NCBI GenBank assembly: GCA_900752445.1
Contig: CAADVN010000190.1
Location: forward strand, 1 to 18,776
Reading direction: 5' to 3'
Origin: an uncultured Oscillospiraceae bacterium
GTDB taxonomy: Bacteria > Bacillota > Clostridia > Oscillospirales > Oscillospiraceae
Length of the DNA stretch: 18,776 nt
Shown: piece after piece, positions 8,787 to 15,832 of the stretch
Position numbering within the stretch: position 1 is the first letter of the stretch
Layout: each line of letters opens with the position of its first letter
Notes under the pieces: model-generated
Told to the model about the DNA's origin: nothing
Database searches by the model: none
Seen by the model: only the letters and a program-made list of their open reading frames with translations
Made by a program: the position numbers and the translations under genes

Positions 8787-8821
8787 TTCCACCCCATTTC
8801 TTTGGCCCTTGCCCAAAGAAA
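8787..8821 (+). repeat. Left 35-nt inverted repeat
   Basis: Starts TTCCACCCCATTTC and ends CCCAAAGAAA. It matches the reverse complement of 9295-9329 at 32 of 35 positions. A second CCCAAAGAAAGGCGGC follows at about 8834 and pairs with the inner flank of the right copy, so the left end carries a small duplication. Confidence 0.8.
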
Positions 8822-9116
8822 CGGGAGTGGAGCCCCAAAGAAAGGCGGCTTTTGGGCGCTCAGCACCCATCGTGGCTTGGTGGGCCCACCCGCCTCTCCC
8901 ACAGGCCCTGGCGGTCCTATCCGACGTTTGGCCGTGGTAAGGTTCAGCGTCGATTTCGGCAGCGTTGGCCGTCTTGGCTAACGATTGAGAACAAGGTAGC
9001 GGCCGCCTGCGGCGGCGTCGATTCCAAATATCGTCTGACGACGTCGATGGAGCAAGGGACTCCATCTCCTACCGCAGACTCTGGTTGGGTGCTGACGGTA
9101 ACGTTCACAGAGCGCC

Positions 9117-9142
9117 GTAGGGGTCGGCGTCCCCGACGACCC
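9117..9142 (+). repeat. Variant G/C hairpin repeat
   Basis: Starts GTAGGGGTCGG. GTCGG (9123-9127) and CCGAC (9133-9137) form a short stem. It shares the GTAGGGG head with the other two hairpins but a different arm, so it is a related subtype. Confidence 0.45.
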
Positions 9143-9184
9143 TTGCCCCGGACAACCACCGCGCCCACGTCAACGCAAAATGTA

Positions 9185-9233
9185 AAAACCGTTGTAGGGG
9201 CGGGGTTCCATCCCCGCCCGGTGTGACGGTTTT
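9185..9233 (+). repeat. G/C hairpin repeat, copy 2, with an outer stem
   Basis: The inner 29-nt unit (9193-9221) is identical to copy 1. It is enclosed by AAAACCGT (9185-9192) and ACGGTTTT (9226-9233), giving a two-tier hairpin. Confidence 0.8.
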
Positions 9234-9294
9234 GCACCAACCCATACGTGGGGCACACCATCTAAAACAGGTGCTGCGCACCTCAATAGCCGCC

Positions 9295-9329
9295 TTTCTT
9301 TGGGAAAGAGCCAAAGAAATGTGGTGGAA
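9295..9329 (-). repeat. Right 35-nt inverted repeat
   Basis: Read on the minus strand it begins TTCCACCACATTTC, with three mismatches to 8787-8821. It marks the probable right edge, 60 bases before the lipoprotein start. Confidence 0.8.
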
Positions 9330-9389
9330 GCCCTACGACCACGCATGAAGCAGCGCCGGTTTGATCCGCCGCCAAAAGGAGACATACAC

Positions 9390-10289
9390 ATGAAAAAACT
9401 CGCCATCGCGCTCATACTCGCCCTCGCCCTCACGCTGCCCGGCTGCTCGCTGCTGCGCGAGGACGGCGAGCCCTCGGAGGCCGACAGGCTCGTCGGCGTC
9501 TACATCACCGACAGCTACATCGACGCCTTCGACTTCGAGGCCTACGTCAACGACAACGCCGCCTCCCTGCTCAACGGAGACGGCGAAGTTTCCCGCGAGG
9601 ACGCCGCAAAATACTCCCGGCGCATCTACGCCGAGGTCACGGACGGCAAGGCCAGCTTCCCCATCGAGGGCGTGCCCATGATCGCCGCGCGCTATGAGAA
9701 GGACGGCGAGAGCTATACCGGCAGCGACAGCGGCGACAAGCTGGCGGACGTGCATCTGAGCATAAACAGCTCCGACGACATGGAGACCGTCACGCTCACG
9801 GGCGAAATTTTCACCGACAGCGGCTCAGGGCGCGTCACCGCCTACTGCAACCCCGTCTACCAGCAGGAGGACGGGCGCATCTACCTCGTGCCCGGCGAGG
9901 GCATGACGGCGAACAGCGGCGGGAGCATGGCCTTCACCCTCTCGGAAAGCCGCGAGAGCGCCGTCGAGGGCGAGCCGGGCTGCGGCACGGAGATCACGCT
10001 GACCGTGACGGGCCGCTATCCCTCCGACAAACTCGCCGTGCTGCTCTACTCCGCGGACGGTGAGCTCATGGGCCGCGAGGAGTACGCGCCCGAGGACATG
10101 CCCGGGGAGATAGCCGCGAACGGCGCGGCCTGGGCCGTCTTCGAGGACTACACGCGCGACTTCCTCGGCGAGCCTCAGGTCATACGCCAACTCATATCCG
10201 CGGGCAGCGACGAGGGCTTCCTAAGCCTCCACATGGAGCCCGGCGAGGTCTTCTACACGCCGCGCACGACCTGTCTGAAGTCCGAATAA
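9390..10289 (+). CDS. Lipoprotein of unknown function
   Basis: This 299-residue protein begins MKKLAIALILALALTLPGC, a lipoprotein signal peptide with lipobox LPGC, so C19 would be lipidated and the protein anchored outside the membrane. The mature part is acidic, rich in Asp, Glu, Gly, Tyr and Ser, with no motif I recognise. ATG 9390 follows AAGGAG by eight bases; the open frame upstream is repeat DNA. No promoter is visible between the repeat block and the gene, so it may once have been downstream in operon B or be read from within the block. A strong hairpin follows at 10297-10328. Role unknown. Confidence 0.8.
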   Translation: MKKLAIALILALALTLPGCSLLREDGEPSEADRLVGVYITDSYIDAFDFEAYVNDNAASLLNGDGEVSREDAAKYSRRIYAEVTDGKASFPIEGVPMIAARYEKDGESYTGSDSGDKLADVHLSINSSDDMETVTLTGEIFTDSGSGRVTAYCNPVYQQEDGRIYLVPGEGMTANSGGSMAFTLSESRESAVEGEPGCGTEITLTVTGRYPSDKLAVLLYSADGELMGREEYAPEDMPGEIAANGAAWAVFEDYTRDFLGEPQVIRQLISAGSDEGFLSLHMEPGEVFYTPRTTCLKSE

Positions 10290-10296
10290 CGCAAAA

Positions 10297-10328
10297 AAGC
10301 CGCCCGGGCCGCATGGCCCGGGCGGCTT
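10297..10328. terminator. Shared terminator between convergent genes
   Basis: A 14-bp perfect stem (AAGCCGCCCGGGCC and its complement) with a GCAT loop. On the minus strand it ends in a T6 run (10293-10298), ideal for the SGNH hydrolase transcript. On the plus strand it is followed by CGTCTATTC, less ideal for the lipoprotein transcript. Confidence 0.85.
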
Positions 10329-10340
10329 CGTCTATTCGGT

Positions 10341-11027
10341 TCAGAGCAGCACGGGCCTCGCCTGGGGCAGGACGTACTCGAACATCTTCCTGTGCCCCTC
10401 GGGGCTCGGGTGGATGCCGTCCTCGCTGAAGAGCCCGTCAAAATTCCGCTTCGACAGGAAGGCGCTGCGCACGTCCAGCATGGGCAGGCAGCGCTTTGCG
10501 GCTATGCGCATCACCGCAAGGTTGTACATCTCGTTCCAGTGCTCGATGCTCTCCGTCGAGCCCAGGAACTTCATCAGCGCCTTCGGGTCCAGCCTGCGCG
10601 AAAACCAGTCGAAATAGCGCTTGCCGTACACCGGTATCAGGTTTATCACCACGGGCCTGCTCCCCAGCGCCTCTATGCCGTCGAGCACGCTGTTGTAATA
10701 CTCCACGAACCGCGAGATCGGCGTGTTGCAGTCGTGCGCCGCCTCGGGCTCCGCCGAGACCGCCGGCCAGTCGAAGTCCGAATCGTTCCCGCCCAGCATC
10801 ACCAGCGTCGTCGGGCAGGCCGAGATGTCCTTCGCATAGCGCTCCAAACGCTTGAGCGCCGCCCTCGATGTGCAGCCGAACTTCGAGTGGTTCTTCACCT
10901 CGCTGTCCAGCGAAGTGCCCAGCAGGTTCACAAACGAGTCCTTCCAGTGCGTGTACTTCGCGCTGTCCGACAGATAAACCACTCCGCCGGTTATCGAGTC
11001 GCCTATTATACAGATCGGATTGCCCAT
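10341..11027 (-). CDS. SGNH/GDSL-family hydrolase
   Basis: This 228-residue putative esterase has the GDSL-family blocks: block I IIGDSITGG near the N-terminus (nucleophile Ser), block III MLGGNDSDF with the oxyanion Asn, and block V DGIHPSPEGH with the catalytic Asp and His. No signal peptide is visible, so it is probably cytoplasmic; the substrate is unknown (acyl ester or carbohydrate O-acyl group). I chose ATG 11027, which has GAGGT seven bases upstream. ATG 11057 lies at the predicted transcription start of a perfect promoter and would give a leaderless product of 238 residues. It ends just before a strong terminator and is a single-gene unit. Confidence 0.85.
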   Translation of the reverse strand: MGNPICIIGDSITGGVVYLSDSAKYTHWKDSFVNLLGTSLDSEVKNHSKFGCTSRAALKRLERYAKDISACPTTLVMLGGNDSDFDWPAVSAEPEAAHDCNTPISRFVEYYNSVLDGIEALGSRPVVINLIPVYGKRYFDWFSRRLDPKALMKFLGSTESIEHWNEMYNLAVMRIAAKRCLPMLDVRSAFLSKRNFDGLFSEDGIHPSPEGHRKMFEYVLPQARPVLL

Positions 11028-11063
11028 GCCGTTTACCTCGCCTTCCTCAGCTTCCATGTCTGT

Positions 11064-11092
11064 ATTATACGACCCACGCCCGGCTTTGTCAA
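11064..11092 (-). promoter_or_regulatory. Consensus sigma-A promoter for the SGNH hydrolase
   Basis: TTGACA (11087-11092), 17 bases, TATAAT (11064-11069) on the minus strand, a perfect match to consensus. It lies directly downstream of the histidine kinase stop. Confidence 0.85.
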
Positions 11093-11123
11093 CGCTAAAG
11101 AAACTATAAGAGAAAAAGAATTT

Positions 11124-12470
11124 TTAGTTACCGCACCGCATCGTGTAGGTGAAGGTGCTGCCCTCGCCGGGGCGGCTCTCGACGGAGAGCCTGCCGCCGT
11201 GCGCGTCGGAGATCTGCTTGACCATCGACAGGCCCAGCCCCGAGCCCCGGTCCACGCCCCGCGAGCTGTCCGCCTGCCAGAAGCGCTCCCAGATGTGGGG
11301 CAGGTCCTTCTTGTCTATGCCTATGCCGTTGTCCGCCACGCTGAGGCTGAGCGTCTGCCCGTCCGAAACGAGGCTCACGCGAACCCTGCCGCCCTCCGCC
11401 GTGTATTTGAAGGCGTTCTCGACCAGGTTTTGCACCAGCCGGGACATGAGGCCCACGTCCATGCTCGCGTAGACGCCCGGCGCTATGTCCTTCTCCAGCG
11501 CCACGTCCCGGCCCGAGGCCGTCGCCGCCTCCTCGCAGACCACCTCCACGAGCTCCGAGAAGTTCGCGCGCTCAAGGCTTATCTTGTGCGTGCCCTGGTC
11601 CATGCGCGTGATGTTCAGCAGCTGGTTCACGAGGTCGGACATCTTCCGCGACTGCCGCTCCACGACCTCCATCGACTCCTCGTAGTCCTCCACGGTCTTC
11701 GCGTTCTGCCGCGCGTACTCGCACTCAGCTATTATCACCGCGATGGGCGTGCGCAGTTCGTGCGAGGCGTCGGACGCAAAGCGCTTTTCCGCGTTGAAGG
11801 AGTGCTCCAGCCTGTCGAACATGCGGTCAAAGGTCGCGGCGAGGCGGTGTATCTCGTCCCGGCCTCGCTTCAGGCCTATCCTCGCCGTCAGGTCCGAGCC
11901 GTCCGAGATGGCGTCCACCGTGTCCGTTATCTGCCGCACCGGCTTGAAGGCCCGCCGCGCTATGAGCCAGCCCACTATGGCCGTCAGCAGTACCAGTATC
12001 GGGAACAGCACCAGCGACAGGATGACGATGACCCGCACCGCCGAAAAGGAGTTGTCCGTCGAGGTGATGCCCCGCAGCCACACGTCGCCCTGCGGGTCCT
12101 GGACATAGAGGTCGTAGACCAGGTATCCGTCCCCGTCTATGTCTATCTCCCGCGTCTGCCCGTTCAAAAACAGCTCGTCGCCCTCGAAATGCCGCAGCCC
12201 GCTGCCGCCTATGAGCTGCTCGTCCTCGTCGTAGACCAGCACGTAGACGTTGTGCCGGTACAGGTTCAGCTCGTCCAGGTCGAGGTAGCCGTCCTTGTAC
12301 TCCACGTCGTCGATGTTGTCGTGCACGACGTCCAGCAGCGTGGCCTCGGCGTTGTTCGTGACGACGCGGTTGCCGACGATGAGCATGAAGACCAGCACCA
12401 GCGCCACCACCAGCATCATCATGAGCGTGAAGTAGATGGTGACCCGGGTCTTTATCGTTATGAACCTCAT
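11124..12470 (-). CDS. Sensor histidine kinase
   Basis: This 448-residue membrane kinase has a first helix at about 12-33 and an extracytoplasmic domain of about 110 residues, acidic and Asp/Tyr-rich. A second helix follows at about 145-171, then a HAMP linker (about 172-225). The HisKA dimerisation domain has the H-box FASDASHELRTP with phospho-acceptor H237. The ATPase domain has the N-box QNLVENAFKYT, G1 DNGIGI and G2 GSGLGLS. It belongs to the OmpR-partner class. The start overlaps the response regulator stop by four bases, so the two are co-translated. The acidic sensor domain could bind cations or cationic peptides, but the signal cannot be read from sequence. Confidence 0.93.
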   Translation of the reverse strand: MRFITIKTRVTIYFTLMMMLVVALVLVFMLIVGNRVVTNNAEATLLDVVHDNIDDVEYKDGYLDLDELNLYRHNVYVLVYDEDEQLIGGSGLRHFEGDELFLNGQTREIDIDGDGYLVYDLYVQDPQGDVWLRGITSTDNSFSAVRVIVILSLVLFPILVLLTAIVGWLIARRAFKPVRQITDTVDAISDGSDLTARIGLKRGRDEIHRLAATFDRMFDRLEHSFNAEKRFASDASHELRTPIAVIIAECEYARQNAKTVEDYEESMEVVERQSRKMSDLVNQLLNITRMDQGTHKISLERANFSELVEVVCEEAATASGRDVALEKDIAPGVYASMDVGLMSRLVQNLVENAFKYTAEGGRVRVSLVSDGQTLSLSVADNGIGIDKKDLPHIWERFWQADSSRGVDRGSGLGLSMVKQISDAHGGRLSVESRPGEGSTFTYTMRCGN

Positions 12471-13141
12471 GCCTCGTCCCTCAGCACCCAGCCCACGCCG
12501 CGCACGGTGTGGATGAGCTTCCTGTCGAAGTCGGCGTCCACCTTGCGCCTGAGGTAGCTCATGTACACGTCCACGACGTTGGTGCCGCCCTCCCAGTCGT
12601 AGCTCCAGACCTTGTTCTCTATGGCCTCGCGCGAGAGCACGCTGCCCTTGTTGCGGATGAGGTACTCCAGCACGGCGAACTCCTTGGCCGAGAGCTCTAT
12701 GCTCCTGCCCGCCCGCGCGACCCTGTGCGAGGAGGTGTCGAGCGTGAGGTCGCCGCAGGTGAAGACGTTCGTCACGCTGCCGCCGGCCTTGCGCGTCATG
12801 GCCCTTATCCGCGCGAGCAGCTCGTCAAAGGCGAAGGGCTTCACGAGATAGTCGTTCGCGCCCAGGTCCAGGCCCTCCACCCTGTCGTCCACGGCGTCCC
12901 GCGCCGTAAGGAAGAGCACGGGCGTGGCGTCGCCGCGCTCGCGCAGCCGCCGCACCGCCGTGAAGCCGTCCATCCTGGGCATCATCACGTCGAAGATGGC
13001 CGCGTCGTACTCCGCCGCCTCCAGATAGTCCAGCGCCTCCCTGCCGTCATAGCAGGCATCCGTCGAATAGCCCGCCGCGGCGAGTCTCTTGCATATTATC
13101 CTGTTGAGGTCCCGCTCGTCCTCTACCACCAGTATCCTCAT
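12467..13141 (-). CDS. OmpR-family response regulator
   Basis: This 224-residue cytoplasmic regulator has an N-terminal receiver (about 1-115) with acidic pocket residues E7/D8, phospho-acceptor D51 in FDVMMPRMDG, T79 and K101 in YLVKPFAF. The C-terminal winged-helix DNA-binding domain (about 128-222) contains the ELSAKEFAVLEYLIRNKG and VDVYMSYLRRKVD segments typical of OmpR/PhoB regulators. ATG 13141 is used; the open frame continues upstream to 13750 inside the ilvA locus but that part is a shadow. It is the first gene of a two-gene operon with the kinase at 11124. Target genes are unknown; no repeated binding site was seen nearby. Confidence 0.95.
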   Translation of the reverse strand: MRILVVEDERDLNRIICKRLAAAGYSTDACYDGREALDYLEAAEYDAAIFDVMMPRMDGFTAVRRLRERGDATPVLFLTARDAVDDRVEGLDLGANDYLVKPFAFDELLARIRAMTRKAGGSVTNVFTCGDLTLDTSSHRVARAGRSIELSAKEFAVLEYLIRNKGSVLSREAIENKVWSYDWEGGTNVVDVYMSYLRRKVDADFDRKLIHTVRGVGWVLRDEA

Positions 13142-13189
13142 CCTATCGCCTCCCGCCTCATTATCCCGGCCCTCCATTAGACCCGCATT

Positions 13190-13232
13190 AAAAAAACGGC
13201 CCCAGCCCTGTTCTCCTCCGGGCCGGGGCCGT
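13190..13232 (-). terminator. Rho-independent terminator after ilvA
   Basis: On the minus strand ACGGCCCC, an interior GCCC pair and the matching arm (13196-13232) are followed by a T7 run (13190-13196). It separates ilvA from the two-component operon. Confidence 0.85.
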
Positions 13233-13245
13233 CTTGTCCCGTACC

Positions 13246-14454
13246 TTATTCCATCGTCACGGCGTAGCCCTCGGCGCCCAGCCGGTCCAGCAGCGCCTGG
13301 CCGTGCTCCTGGCCGCCCACCTCGCAGGCGATGTGCACCAGTATCTCGCTCGGCGAGAGCGTCGGGCAGAGCCTGTCGTGGTTTATCGTCATGATGTTCG
13401 CGCCGGCGTCCGCCACGGTCTGCAGCAGGCGCATGAGGCTGCCCGGCGAATCCGGCAGAGTCGTCGCAAGCTTTATCCGCCTGTGCCGCGACACCAGGCC
13501 CAGCTCTATGACCCGGTGGATGAAGCTCACGTCTATGTTGCCGCCCGAGAGCAGGCAGACCGTCTTCTTGTCCCTCGTGTCCACCTTCCCGGACAGCACC
13601 GCCGCAACGGAGCTCGCGCCCGAGGGCTCGACTATCTGCTTCGTGCGCTCCATGAGCAGCAGGATGGCGGCGGAGATGTCGTTGTCCGACACCGTCACCA
13701 TGTCGTCCGCGAACTGCATGATCTCCTGCACGGTCTTCTCGCCGGGGCACTTGACCGCGATGCCGTCAGCTATGGTCGAGACCCGCTCCGAGGCCACGTG
13801 CCTGCCCTCGTGGAAGCTGCGCACGACGGCGTTCGCGCCCTCGGCCTGGACGCCGACCACCTTCACCCTCGGGTTCACCTGCTTTATGCAGGCAGAGACG
13901 CCCGCGAGCAGCCCGCCGCCGCCCACCGGCACCACCACCGTGTCCACCGTCGGCAGCTGGCTGAGTATCTCCAGGCCCACCGTGCCCTGCCCGGCCATGA
14001 CCTCATAGTCGTCGAAGGGGTGCAGGAAGGTGGCCTCCTCCTCGCGGCAGATCTCCATGGCCTTCTCAAAGGCGTCGTCATAGCACTCGCCGCAGAGCAC
14101 GACCTTCGCGCCGTAGCCCTCCGTGGCCTGTATCTTCGCAATGGGCGCCGCCTTCGGCATGACTATCGTCGCCGGCAGCCCGTGCCGCTGCGCGGCGTAG
14201 GCCACGCCCTGGGCGTGGTTGCCCGCAGAGGAGGCCACCACCGCCTTCACCTCGCCCCGCTCCACCAGGGCGCCTATCTTGTTAGCCGCGCCCCTTATCT
14301 TGAAGGAGCCCGTCTTCTGCCTGTTCTCGCATTTCATCCAGACCTCGCCGCCGGCCATGCAGCTGAAGGTCGCGCTGTAATCCAGATCCGTCTGGTGTAC
14401 GATGCCCTCGAGCCGCTTTGCGGCCCTTTCAAAGTCCCTTAGCGTAAGCTCCAT
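13246..14454 (-). CDS. ilvA: Threonine ammonia-lyase (threonine dehydratase) with ACT domain
   Basis: This PLP enzyme deaminates threonine to 2-oxobutanoate, the entry to isoleucine synthesis or threonine catabolism. The 402 residues comprise a fold-type II PLP domain (about 1-320) with the PLP lysine K52 in TGSFKIRGA, the SSAGNHAQG substrate loop and the glycine-rich VPVGGGGLLAG phosphate loop. A C-terminal ACT-like domain (about 325-402) begins IKLATTLPDSPGSLMRLL. The length fits the about 400-residue TdcB/IlvA form with one ACT domain, common in Firmicutes. ATG 14454 has GAGGTG six bases upstream. It is a single gene with a promoter at 14498-14526 and a terminator. Whether it is biosynthetic or catabolic cannot be settled here. 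Confidence 0.93.
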   Translation of the reverse strand: MELTLRDFERAAKRLEGIVHQTDLDYSATFSCMAGGEVWMKCENRQKTGSFKIRGAANKIGALVERGEVKAVVASSAGNHAQGVAYAAQRHGLPATIVMPKAAPIAKIQATEGYGAKVVLCGECYDDAFEKAMEICREEEATFLHPFDDYEVMAGQGTVGLEILSQLPTVDTVVVPVGGGGLLAGVSACIKQVNPRVKVVGVQAEGANAVVRSFHEGRHVASERVSTIADGIAVKCPGEKTVQEIMQFADDMVTVSDNDISAAILLLMERTKQIVEPSGASSVAAVLSGKVDTRDKKTVCLLSGGNIDVSFIHRVIELGLVSRHRRIKLATTLPDSPGSLMRLLQTVADAGANIMTINHDRLCPTLSPSEILVHIACEVGGQEHGQALLDRLGAEGYAVTME

Positions 14455-14497
14455 ATAAAGCACCTCACATTTGCTCAGATCTCCCATGTCTGCTTCT

Positions 14498-14526
14498 ATG
14501 ATAAACTCACTTTTCTTCCTCGTCAA
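14498..14526 (-). promoter_or_regulatory. Sigma-A promoter for ilvA
   Basis: -35 TTGACG (14521-14526) and -10 TATCAT (14498-14503) on the minus strand, 17 bases apart, 44 bases before the ATG. No T-box or leader peptide is seen in the short leader. Confidence 0.7.
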
Positions 14527-14549
14527 CGCCATTTTCTTTAAAATAGGTA

Positions 14550-14577
14550 TTGCGAATAAATCGAAAAGCGCTATATT
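14550..14577 (+). promoter_or_regulatory. Promoter for the gene at 14607
   Basis: -35 TTGCGA (14550-14555) and -10 TATATT (14572-14577), 16 bases apart and 29 bases before the ATG. It is divergent from the ilvA promoter, with 23 bases between the two -35 boxes. Confidence 0.55.
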
Positions 14578-14606
14578 ATCCCCCAAATGATTAAGGAGGT
14601 ATGCAC

Positions 14607-15635
14607 ATGGCAGCATACGACAAGGACATCGACTATTCCCTGCTGATCGCGCAGGAGGCGGCGAAGGGGGTGAACGCGGACCGTGCGCTGCTGGCGCAGT
14701 ACGAGGCGGCGCGCAACGCGAAGATCGCGGGCGAGGGCCTGGACTACGCGCAGACGAACGTCTACACCCGTGAGGTCTCTGAGCCGAGGCACTACTACAC
14801 CGCGACGGACCAGAGCGACTACATCCGCGAGATCTACGCCCAGGCGCAGCGCCAGGCGCTCGAGGCGCTCGAGGGCGCGTACACGGACGAGCTGGCGGCC
14901 TACGACTCGGAAGCGGCGCAGCTGCCGGGCCTCTACCGCGAGGCGAAAAACCGCACGGCGGCGGCGGGCGAGGTGGCGCAGCAGGGCATGAACGAGCGCT
15001 TTACCGCCTCGGGCCTGAACACGGGCGCGCAGGGCCAGGCGGCGCTGGCCCTGGGCATGACGGTGCAGGGCGAGCTGGCAGGGCTCGAGTCCGAGCGCGC
15101 CGCGAAGCTGGCCGAGCTCTCCGCCAGCCGGGCCAAGGTCAAGTCACGCTACCAGCAGGCCGTGGCCGACGCCATCGCGCAAAACGAGATAGAGCTGGCC
15201 CGGGCGCTCTATGAGGAGGCCGTGCGCGTGGACAACAGCTACGCCGTCGCGGACGCGGAGCTGCTCGAGGAGGTCTACACCACGAGCCAGGGCTACGGCT
15301 ATACGGGCTATACCGGCGGGGCCCAGGCGAGCTCGGCCGGCACGGGCTCCGGCGGCACGTCCCCGTCCGGCGGCGGGAGCTCCGGCAGCTCCGCCGCCCC
15401 GGCACAGGCCAACCTGAGCGCCTATGAGCAGACCTATATCAAGGCCGCGGCCAAGACCGGCGACGCCGCAAAGCTGAACGTCATCCAGACCGCCCTCTCG
15501 AATGGCAGCATCAGCGCGCAGCAGGCCGCCGAACTGCGCAGCCGCCTCGGCCTCGGCTCCACCGCCGCAGCCTCGTCCGCCGCAAAGCCCTCCGCGGGAG
15601 GCGGCGGCGGCAGGGTCACAGCCGTCACCAAATAA
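14607..15635 (+). CDS. Ala-rich helical protein with Gly/Ser linker, function unknown
   Basis: This 342-residue protein has no signal peptide or membrane segment. Residues 1-60 contain DYSLLIAQEAA and YEAARNAKIAGEGLDY. Residues 65-215 are Ala/Glu/Gln-rich and should form long helices, with a central GLNTGAQGQAALALG stretch. Residues 225-268 are Tyr, then Gly/Ser/Thr-rich and probably disordered. Residues 270-318 form a small helical module (YEQTYIKAAAKTGDAAKLN... ISAQQAAELRSRLGLG), and the tail is Ala/Gly-rich. ATG 14607 is chosen because AAGGAGG sits seven bases upstream; an ATG at 14601 is too close. The layout resembles filamentous or phage structural proteins, but no phage gene is adjacent. 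I do not recognise a family. Confidence 0.8.
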   Translation: MAAYDKDIDYSLLIAQEAAKGVNADRALLAQYEAARNAKIAGEGLDYAQTNVYTREVSEPRHYYTATDQSDYIREIYAQAQRQALEALEGAYTDELAAYDSEAAQLPGLYREAKNRTAAAGEVAQQGMNERFTASGLNTGAQGQAALALGMTVQGELAGLESERAAKLAELSASRAKVKSRYQQAVADAIAQNEIELARALYEEAVRVDNSYAVADAELLEEVYTTSQGYGYTGYTGGAQASSAGTGSGGTSPSGGGSSGSSAAPAQANLSAYEQTYIKAAAKTGDAAKLNVIQTALSNGSISAQQAAELRSRLGLGSTAAASSAAKPSAGGGGGRVTAVTK

Positions 15636-15698
15636 GCCCCGTTTGGTCAGCCCACAGGCAGCTTCCCGGCTGAAAACCGGGCCCACATAGGCGAAATA

Positions 15699-15742
15699 TC
15701 TGGTCTGACCTGATGCCAATCCGGCATTGTGGCCAGACCAGA
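15699..15742. repeat. Two-tier hairpin upstream of the CoA-transferase gene
   Basis: Outer arms TCTGGTCTG (15699-15707) and CAGACCAGA (15734-15742) enclose a perfect inner stem ATGCC/GGCAT with loop AATCC. No T-run follows, so it is not a typical terminator. It could be an operator or a leftover repeat. Confidence 0.6.
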
Positions 15743-15769
15743 CGTGCTTAATTTGTCCAAGTTCACGTC

Positions 15770-15798
15770 TTGCGAAAAAGCTGACAAGGGCTTAAAAT
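15770..15798 (+). promoter_or_regulatory. Possible promoter for the CoA-transferase gene
   Basis: -35 TTGCGA (15770-15775) and -10 TAAAAT (15793-15798), 17 bases apart, 35 bases before the ATG at 15833. Confidence 0.45.
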
Positions 15799-15832
15799 TG
15801 TTGGCGTATATATTATGGAAGGAGCGCTGACA

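Larger units (their letters stand above)
8686..9329. mobile_element. Probable non-autonomous repeat element, no coding capacity
   Basis: This 644-bp block has no convincing gene. It is bounded by related inverted repeats (8686-8718 and 8787-8821 on the left, 9295-9329 inverted on the right) and contains at least three G/C-rich hairpins of the GTAGGGG type. Base texture differs from the flanking genes: there is no codon periodicity and overlapping frames on both strands carry unrelated low-complexity translations. It separates a truncated gene from an intact lipoprotein gene. No target-site duplication or transposase was found, so it could be a MITE-like element or a mosaic of nested palindromic repeats. 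Confidence 0.5.

Noticed and set aside
8723..9221. CRISPR-like direct repeats
   Set aside because: Only two identical 29-nt units about 440 bp apart, both palindromic, with no regular spacers or cas genes.
8550..9226. Open frames on both strands across the repeat block (213 and 171 residues)
   Set aside because: They run through hairpins and inverted repeats, have no ribosome-binding site and give composition unlike any protein here.
10392..12557. 721-residue plus-strand open frame opposite the SGNH hydrolase and histidine kinase
   Set aside because: It runs through two well-supported minus-strand genes and the intergenic promoter, with an Arg/His/Val-rich translation and no domain.
13142..13750. 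200-residue N-terminal extension of the response regulator
   Set aside because: The receiver domain starts at ATG 13141, and the extension covers the ilvA terminator and the end of ilvA.
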